Assembly: GCA_938041325.1 (NCBI GenBank) | Contig: CALIAG010000104.1 | Span: 1 to 56,907 of the forward strand | Direction of reading: 5' to 3' | Source: an uncultured Saprospiraceae bacterium | Lineage (GTDB): Bacteria > Bacteroidota > Bacteroidia > Chitinophagales > Saprospiraceae | DNA: 56,907 bases | Part shown: positions 52,078 to 56,907 of the stretch, piece after piece | Numbering within the stretch: the first letter of the stretch is position 1 | Layout: each line of letters starts with the position of its first letter | Program-made: the position numbers and the translations under genes | Notes under the pieces: model-generated | Told to the model about the DNA's origin: nothing | Seen by the model: the letters and a program-made list of their open reading frames with translations, nothing else | Database searches by the model: none

Positions 52078-52539
52078 ATGATTCCTTACACAACTTCATG
52101 TCTTCCTTTTAATAAACTTTCCTTAGAGCAACTTTATGAAATAATGACCATAAGGCAAGAAGTCTTTGTTGTGGAACAAGAATGTATCTACTTAGACAAT
52201 GACAATAAAGATCAGGATAGTTTTCATCTTCTGATTATAAATGAAGACCAAAAAATTATCGCCTATGCCCGTATTCTTCCGAAAGGGAAATCATATCAAG
52301 ATTATGTATCTATCGGTCGTGTGCTTACAGTAAAACAAGCAAGAGGCAATGGATTCGCAAAAGTCCTAATGGAAAAAGCCATTGAATTTTGTAAAAAACA
52401 ATTCCCAAAGGATAACATTAAAATATCAGCTCAAAGTTATTTGGAAGCTTTTTATGGTAATCTCAATTTCAAAAAAGTAGGAGAAGAATACCTTGAAGAT
52501 GGAATTCCGCATATGGCCATGATTTTAGTTCACGAATAA
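52078..52539 (+). CDS. elaA: ElaA-family GNAT acetyltransferase
   Basis: 153-residue GCN5-type acetyltransferase of the ElaA group. It has the N-terminal LYEIMTIRQEVFVVEQECIYLD (IRQEVFVVEQ core), the acetyl-CoA loop IGRVLTVKQARGNGFAKVLM and the C-terminal YLEAFYGNLNFKKVGEEYLEDGIPHMAM in outline (AFYGNLNF, GIPHMAM). The substrate is unknown. Separated by 86 bases from pcm. Confidence 0.93.
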   Translation: MIPYTTSCLPFNKLSLEQLYEIMTIRQEVFVVEQECIYLDNDNKDQDSFHLLIINEDQKIIAYARILPKGKSYQDYVSIGRVLTVKQARGNGFAKVLMEKAIEFCKKQFPKDNIKISAQSYLEAFYGNLNFKKVGEEYLEDGIPHMAMILVHE

Positions 52540-52625
52540 AATTGAAATCGGTGCTGCGCTTTAATGAAAATCCATAGCGAATGTTGTAATTTGCTGAATC
52601 ATTTTTTTTCATAGAAAAGGAACAA

Positions 52626-53273
52626 TTGAAAGATACCTACAGGAATATTGGGCAACGCAAAAAATTGGTTGAAGAGATTAGTAGTAAAGGAATAAAGGAT
52701 AAAGCAGTTTTAAAAGCGATTTCCACTTTACCTCGCCATTTCTTTTTGGAAAAAGCCTTCGAAGATTGGGCCTATCAAGACAAAGCTTTCCCGATTGGAA
52801 AAGAGCAAACCATTTCTCAACCTTTCACTGTCGCTTATCAAACTGAGTTATTAAAAATTAAAAGAAGGGATAAGGTATTGGAAGTTGGAACTGGATCTGG
52901 CTACCAGGCAGCTATATTAGCGCTTTTGGGAGCAAGAGTATACTCCGTAGAAAGACATGAAGAATTATATTTAAAATCGAAAAAACTTTTAGCCTCTCTT
53001 CAAATCGGAAATATCCGTTGCTATCATAGAGATGGATACAAAGGCTTACCAGAATTTGCCCCTTTTGACAAAATCGTTGTAACCGCTGGGGCTATTAATA
53101 TCCCCGAATCCTTGAAACAGCAACTAAGTATCGGCGGAATCCTGGTGATACCTGTAGGAAAAGACGGCCTTCAAAAGATGATAAAAATCACTCGTCTGAC
53201 AGAACTGAAATTCGAAACCAAAGAATTGGAGATGTTTCGCTTTGTCCCTTTCGTAAAAGGAATTTCGAAATAA
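52626..53273 (+). CDS. pcm: Protein-L-isoaspartate O-methyltransferase
   Basis: Repairs isoaspartyl residues in aged proteins using SAM. 215 residues with the start region VLKAISTLPRHFFLEKAF, the YQDKAFPIGKEQTISQPF substrate region and the SAM motif VLEVGTGSGYQAAIL. The start codon is TTG at 52626; no in-frame ATG precedes the conserved region. An AAGGA 6 bases upstream is one of the few Shine-Dalgarno-like sequences in the window. Confidence 0.95.
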   Translation: MKDTYRNIGQRKKLVEEISSKGIKDKAVLKAISTLPRHFFLEKAFEDWAYQDKAFPIGKEQTISQPFTVAYQTELLKIKRRDKVLEVGTGSGYQAAILALLGARVYSVERHEELYLKSKKLLASLQIGNIRCYHRDGYKGLPEFAPFDKIVVTAGAINIPESLKQQLSIGGILVIPVGKDGLQKMIKITRLTELKFETKELEMFRFVPFVKGISK

Positions 53274-53320
53274 GAAAGAATTTCTTTAATACGCTCTTCC
53301 ATATTTGTTCTGCCATCCAA

Positions 53321-53866
53321 TTATTTGATTACACGCCCTCCCGCTGTTCTAGATTTCAAAGAAGTTCTTCTTGCTCTTTTTAAATTAACCATTAAAGCTG
53401 CATAGGCACTTCTAGAAGGAGTAATGTAAGTACGATCGTTGTATCTTATTTTCCCTGTATTGCGATTCCACTCTGCAGCTTTTAATACATATTTCCCGTT
53501 TGTATTTTTGCCAGGACCAAAGACCAAAAACTTCTTCTCTCCCCCATCCTCAAAACTTACTGCAAAACGGTTCTCCTTTATTTTAAAAAGGAAAACACCC
53601 GGCGTTCCTCTTCTTATAGTAATCTCATCAACCTTGCGATCGCTTTTGATACGGATTTCGCCATTTTCTATTTTCGAACCTCCTGTACTTGCCTGGCGCC
53701 TTAGCACAATATCTTCAGATGTATAAAACTGGATTTTTTGCAAATCGGATTCTGTCCAACCATTGTCATCATTCATTCTTTCCGTAAAAGGGGTAAGGCT
53801 TTTACTACATGAGCTTAAACCTAATACGATGACAGAAAGAAACATTAAAAATTTTGAAGTATCCAT
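53321..53866 (-). CDS. Lipoprotein of unknown function
   Basis: 181 residues from the ATG at 53866, where a lipoprotein signal begins (SVIVLGLSSC, lipidated C20); the ATG at 53944 would bury the signal. The mature part is beta-rich, with FYTSEDIVLRRQ, EITIRRGTPGVFLFKI and FAVSFEDGGEKKFLVFGPG. The C-terminus is arginine/lysine-rich (LKRARRTSLKSRTAGGRVIK), which is unusual. Not a named family to me. Convergent with pcm. Confidence 0.72.
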   Translation of the reverse strand: MDTSKFLMFLSVIVLGLSSCSKSLTPFTERMNDDNGWTESDLQKIQFYTSEDIVLRRQASTGGSKIENGEIRIKSDRKVDEITIRRGTPGVFLFKIKENRFAVSFEDGGEKKFLVFGPGKNTNGKYVLKAAEWNRNTGKIRYNDRTYITPSRSAYAALMVNLKRARRTSLKSRTAGGRVIK

Positions 53867-54073
53867 AATTGAAAATTTTACAATATTAAAACTTAATGCA
53901 TATATACAAATATGCTCCATATTTTGATGAATCACAAAGGACATATTTGAGCTTAACTATATATTAACCAAAACAGCTTGTCACAGTTCATCTTTAACGT
54001 TTCATTTTCATTGATTGAACATTAACATATTGTGGTATAGTTGTTTCCTATTTAGAGTAATACCATTTTACCT

Positions 54074-54775
54074 ATGAGAAAAAATATAAAATTGATATCA
54101 CCACTTAGACTTTCCGCAGCATTGTTTGGTTTAATGACCTTCGGAGCTTTAACAGAAATTAACGCTGAAGTCGTTTATGCAAAAGCACTTGTTGGAGCAG
54201 AACATCAAATTGGCAATATGCTGGAATGGGAGACTGCATTAGAATCCAATAGCAATCTTTTCATTGTTGAAAAATCTGTTGATGGAATAGATTTTGAAAA
54301 AATCGGAGTCATTCAGGCTGCAGGCAATACGGATGATCGGAAAGATTACAGATACCTTGACATCAACACTGCCGATAAATCTTTTTACAGATTAAGGCAG
54401 GTTGACAACGATGGGACCATTTCTACTTCGCAAACCATTCTGTTGAAAAGATCAATCCAAAATGACTTCATGGTTGTTGCTATGAGTAACACCCTTACCA
54501 ATAAAGATTTTACGGTCTCTTTAGATGCTGTCCGTACAGGCAACATGAAATATGAATTACAAAATGACAAAGGAGAAGTTATTTTTACTGGACAAAAAGA
54601 ATTAGATCCGGGATTGAATAACTTTCAATTTGATGTAGAAGATGAAAAAGAAGGAATCTACAATGTAGTTTTTATTTTGAAAGATGAACGAGAAACACTT
54701 GTCATTAGAAAAGTTGACGACGAAATTAAAAAGAAAGAAAACGTTGCTAGTAAGAAGCAATCTAACGGAGGATAA
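54074..54775 (+). CDS. Secreted protein, fibronectin-like plus CTD-like domain (paralogue 1)
   Basis: 233 residues with a signal peptide ending near TEINA. Residues about 45-125 form the module LEWETALESNSNLFIVEKSVDG to FYRLRQVDNDG, common before sorting domains in Bacteroidota secreted proteins. The C-terminal part (NDFMVVAMSN to ETLVIRKV) has the shape of a T9SS type A sorting domain but lacks the PNP motif. It is followed by a charged tail (DDEIKKKENVASKKQSNGG). It has a tandem paralogue immediately downstream. Confidence 0.72.
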   Translation: MRKNIKLISPLRLSAALFGLMTFGALTEINAEVVYAKALVGAEHQIGNMLEWETALESNSNLFIVEKSVDGIDFEKIGVIQAAGNTDDRKDYRYLDINTADKSFYRLRQVDNDGTISTSQTILLKRSIQNDFMVVAMSNTLTNKDFTVSLDAVRTGNMKYELQNDKGEVIFTGQKELDPGLNNFQFDVEDEKEGIYNVVFILKDERETLVIRKVDDEIKKKENVASKKQSNGG

Positions 54776-54901
54776 TTGCTCTGGCATGGTTATTGAATTT
54801 CTTTAATCATACCCGCATAATACTCTATTCCAACCCATATTTTATTCCCCTTATTTTACATGGTCTGCCCCTCAACTATTTGTTGAATCAAACCAAATCA
54901 A

Positions 54902-55594
54902 ATGGAATATATTAACACAAAGATCACCAATCAAACTCCTGCTTTTTTAATTACATTAATTTTCATTTTCTTCATTCTCGCACAAGGGGCTAATGCCGCA
55001 TGTACCTATAACAATAGCCTTGTTGGAGAAGAACTTCCATTTGGGATTGTTATCAACTGGACTACTTCAGAAGAGTTCAATAATGAAATGTTTATTATAG
55101 AAAAATCAGAGAATGGAAAAGACTTTACAAGAATAGGTTCTGTAAAAGGATCTGGTACAGTAAAGCAAACAAAGAAATATTCTTTCATGGATGTCAATGC
55201 TCAACAAGAGGTAAATTTTTACCGATTGATGCAAATTGACTTTGATGGAAGTTCAAGTTATTCTGATATTGTCAAAATTGATAGAAGCTTAGAAAACAAA
55301 TTTTCAATCGTCCATCTTTCATCAGAAGTAATTACAGATGCTATTGATTTAAAATTAAATTCAACTGAATCCGGAGTTTTGGACTTTGAAGTCAAAACAA
55401 GTAACGGGCAGTTAATTACCAAAAATCGTCAACAACTAATTTTAGGTACCAATAACCTATCTATAGATTTCTCCACGTTTAAATCAGGAATTTACAAACT
55501 GCATTTGAATATGGGAAATGAAAAAGAAATACTTGTCTTGCGGAAAATAAAATCACCTGAAAAGCCAATGGCTTCAACGACAAGCAATAAGTAA
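54902..55594 (+). CDS. Secreted protein, fibronectin-like plus CTD-like domain (paralogue 2)
   Basis: 230 residues with a signal peptide (ITLIFIFFILAQGANA). It shares the layout of the preceding gene: NWTTSEEFNNEMFIIEKSENG to FYRLMQIDFDGSSSYSD, then a sorting-domain-like region (KFSIVHLSS to EILVLRKI) without PNP, and a polar tail (KSPEKPMASTTSNK). Clear tandem duplication with the gene at 54074, about 127 bases apart. A strong terminator follows. Confidence 0.72.
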   Translation: MEYINTKITNQTPAFLITLIFIFFILAQGANAACTYNNSLVGEELPFGIVINWTTSEEFNNEMFIIEKSENGKDFTRIGSVKGSGTVKQTKKYSFMDVNAQQEVNFYRLMQIDFDGSSSYSDIVKIDRSLENKFSIVHLSSEVITDAIDLKLNSTESGVLDFEVKTSNGQLITKNRQQLILGTNNLSIDFSTFKSGIYKLHLNMGNEKEILVLRKIKSPEKPMASTTSNK

Positions 55595-55611
55595 AAACAA
55601 TGTTCACACCG

Positions 55612-55640
55612 AGCCGGGTCCAAAAGATCCGGCTTTTTTT
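55612..55640 (+). terminator. Rho-independent terminator
   Basis: A GC-rich 9-bp stem (55612-55620 with 55626-55634, one G-T pair), a 5-base loop and seven T. It ends the paralogue pair. Confidence 0.92.
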
Positions 55641-55676
55641 ATTTTAGCCGTTTGACGGAAATAAATTCATCTATTT

Positions 55677-56138
55677 TTATCCATCCCGAAGCGATCCTCG
55701 TTTTGACTTAAAAAAGTCGTTCAACAAACCTGTACATTCCTCCATTCGGATTCCATATTCTACTTTCGTCTTAGGGTGCAATAGTTGCTTTCCATAAGTC
55801 ATGAATCCTTTCTTATCATCACTAGCTCCGTAAACCAATCTGCCAAGTTTTGCCCAGTTGAGCGCGCCAGCACACATGATACAAGGTTCCAGAGTTACAT
55901 ATAAAGTACAATTGTTTAGATATTTACTTCCTAGATAAGTTGATGCAGCAGTGATTGCAATAATTTCAGCGTGTGCTGTTACATCCGTTAGCATTTCAGT
56001 GCTATTATGGCTACGTGCTATTATTTGATTTTCACAAACAACCACAGCTCCTACGGGCACTTCGCCTCGCTCCATTGCTCTTTGGGCTTCTTGAACAGCC
56101 TTTTTCATAAAATGTTTATCATCGAATACTTCAAACAT
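55677..56138 (-). CDS. tadA: tRNA-specific adenosine deaminase TadA
   Basis: Deaminates A34 to inosine in tRNA-Arg, an essential reaction. 153 residues with the zinc motif H56-A-E58 and PC86-x-x-C89 (LEPCIMCAGAL). The N-terminal VPVGAVVV and C-terminal ECTGLLNDFFKSKR also match. A related nucleoside deaminase (for example guanine deaminase) is the main alternative. It lies on the minus strand, divergent from guaB. Confidence 0.92.
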   Translation of the reverse strand: MFEVFDDKHFMKKAVQEAQRAMERGEVPVGAVVVCENQIIARSHNSTEMLTDVTAHAEIIAITAASTYLGSKYLNNCTLYVTLEPCIMCAGALNWAKLGRLVYGASDDKKGFMTYGKQLLHPKTKVEYGIRMEECTGLLNDFFKSKRGSLRDG

Positions 56139-56309
56139 ATCTCTTATTTACTTTTTTAAAAAAGGCCGAAGTCAAAAGAATAACTTTTCAATATCATCTC
56201 AATCCTAGTGATGACTCAGAAGAACATCCTCATTCCTATCAAATGTAAAAATCATTATTTCCAAAAAAAAATAATTACGGAATTAACGATTTCTTTTTCC
56301 TAAAAAACA

Positions 56310-56317
56310 TACCTTTG
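56310..56317 (+). promoter_or_regulatory. -7 box abutting guaB
   Basis: TACCTTTG matches TAnnTTTG and ends 3 bases before the ATG at 56321, predicting a leaderless mRNA. Confidence 0.5.
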
Positions 56318-56320
56318 CGC

Positions 56321-56907
56321 ATGGAAACAGTAAAAATAACTGGACAAAAGTTCAACGAAGCCAATAATGGCAGCTTATCAAAATTTGTTGGGGAAGGTTT
56401 AACCTATGACGACGTTCTATTGGTTCCCGCCTTTTCTCAAGTCCTTCCTAGAGAAGTTGACATCTCTTCAAAGCTCACTACTGACATAAGATTGAATGCC
56501 CCTATTGTATCTGCAGCGATGGATACGGTAACGGAAGCAAAGTTGGCGATTTCTATAGCTCGCCAAGGTGGTATCGGTATGGTTCATAAAAATATGTCCA
56601 TCGAACAACAAGCGGAACATGTCAGAGCCGTAAAGAGATCTGAAAGTGGGATGATCATCGATCCAGTTACTTTAAGTGTAGATGCAACGGTAAGCGGTGC
56701 AAGACATTTAATGAAAAAACATAAAATTGGCGGAATTCCTATTGTGAATGAATCCAATTCTCTCATCGGAATTTTAACCAATAGAGACTTGCGTTTCGAA
56801 ACGAATTTAAATCGTCCGGTTAAGGAGTTGATGACCTCGGAAAATCTTATTACAGCTCCGATCGGCACCAATCTTTTGCAAGCTCAAGAAATTCTCCAAA
56901 AATATAA
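56321..56907 (+). CDS. guaB: IMP dehydrogenase GuaB (N-terminal part, cut by window end)
   Basis: Catalyses the NAD-dependent oxidation of IMP to XMP, the first step to guanine nucleotides. 195 residues are visible: [22 protein letters not shown], the barrel start [32 protein letters not shown], and a CBS domain ([40 protein letters not shown] in outline). The catalytic cysteine lies beyond the window. The start at 56321 is 15 residues before the conserved block. Divergent from tadA. Confidence 0.96.
   Translation, partial: METVKITGQKFNEANNGSLSKFVGEGLTYDDVLLVPAFSQVLPREVDISSKLTTDIRLNAPIVSAAMDTVTEAKLAISIARQGGIGMVHKNMSIEQQAEHVRAVKRSESGMIIDPVTLSVDATVSGARHLMKKHKIGGIPIVNESNSLIGILTNRDLRFETNLNRPVKELMTSENLITAPIGTNLLQAQEILQKY

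Noticed and set aside
56132-56139. TATGTTTG on the minus strand as a tadA promoter
   Set aside because: The box overlaps the tadA start codon, so transcription would begin inside the gene.

Overview
The window reads as a chromosomal segment of a low-GC member of the Bacteroidota, most likely in or near the Saprospiria. This is inferred from protein style, not from a search. Three things support it: several secreted proteins end in type IX secretion (T9SS) sorting domains; many genes are preceded by the Bacteroidota -7 promoter box TAnnTTTG; and Shine-Dalgarno sequences are almost absent. No tRNA, rRNA, CRISPR array, insertion sequence or prophage structural gene was seen. The window opens inside the 3' end of an unknown gene and closes inside guaB.

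Layout. 1-3.6 kb: an orphan, short methylmalonyl-CoA mutase small subunit, then the Fe-S assembly operon iscS-iscU-iscA behind an unusual palindromic leader. 3.6-10.2 kb: membrane and outer-membrane hypotheticals, lipA, then fdhD with a YdeP-type molybdopterin oxidoreductase. 10.3-13.1 kb: two T9SS cargo proteins, one combining a cytochrome c motif with a copper-monooxygenase-like domain. 13.3-18.9 kb: the housekeeping run bamD, rpoZ-like, coaBC and DUF4835 (PorD-like), followed by cvpA, a YhhN-family gene and a hypothetical. 18.9-25.6 kb, minus strand: an aminosugar-kinase-like/RapZ-C fusion, obgE, adk, an NlpC/P60 lipoprotein, an omega-amidase, rplY and prs. 26.0-32.9 kb: an NfeD/flotillin pair and a 1433-residue cell-surface glycosidase with ten PKD modules. 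33.0-34.3 kb: an EamA transporter and a SET-domain protein.

34.4-40.4 kb is the most unusual block. A minus-strand run encodes an orphan ParA, a ribbon-helix-helix-like protein carrying three ParB-like N-terminal peptide motifs, a DUF3137 membrane protein, a TraB/GumN protein and a gamma carbonic anhydrase. Divergent to it are two tandem LexA/S24-type repressors separated by a large imperfect palindrome. 40.5-44.0 kb (minus) holds rlmB, a long coiled-coil protein and asd. 44.3-56.9 kb holds a triple lamin-tail-domain surface protein, an exonuclease/endonuclease/phosphatase-fold membrane protein overlapping dgkA, a DUF5723 barrel protein, elaA, pcm, a lipoprotein, tandem secreted paralogues, tadA and the start of guaB.

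The main candidates for something undescribed are the ParA/triple-motif adaptor pair with its S24 neighbours, the kinase-RapZ fusion, the three-heptamer operator candidate in the isc leader, and the strict A-B alternation of PKD modules around the glycosidase. Functions are assigned from recognisable motifs only; no database search was possible.
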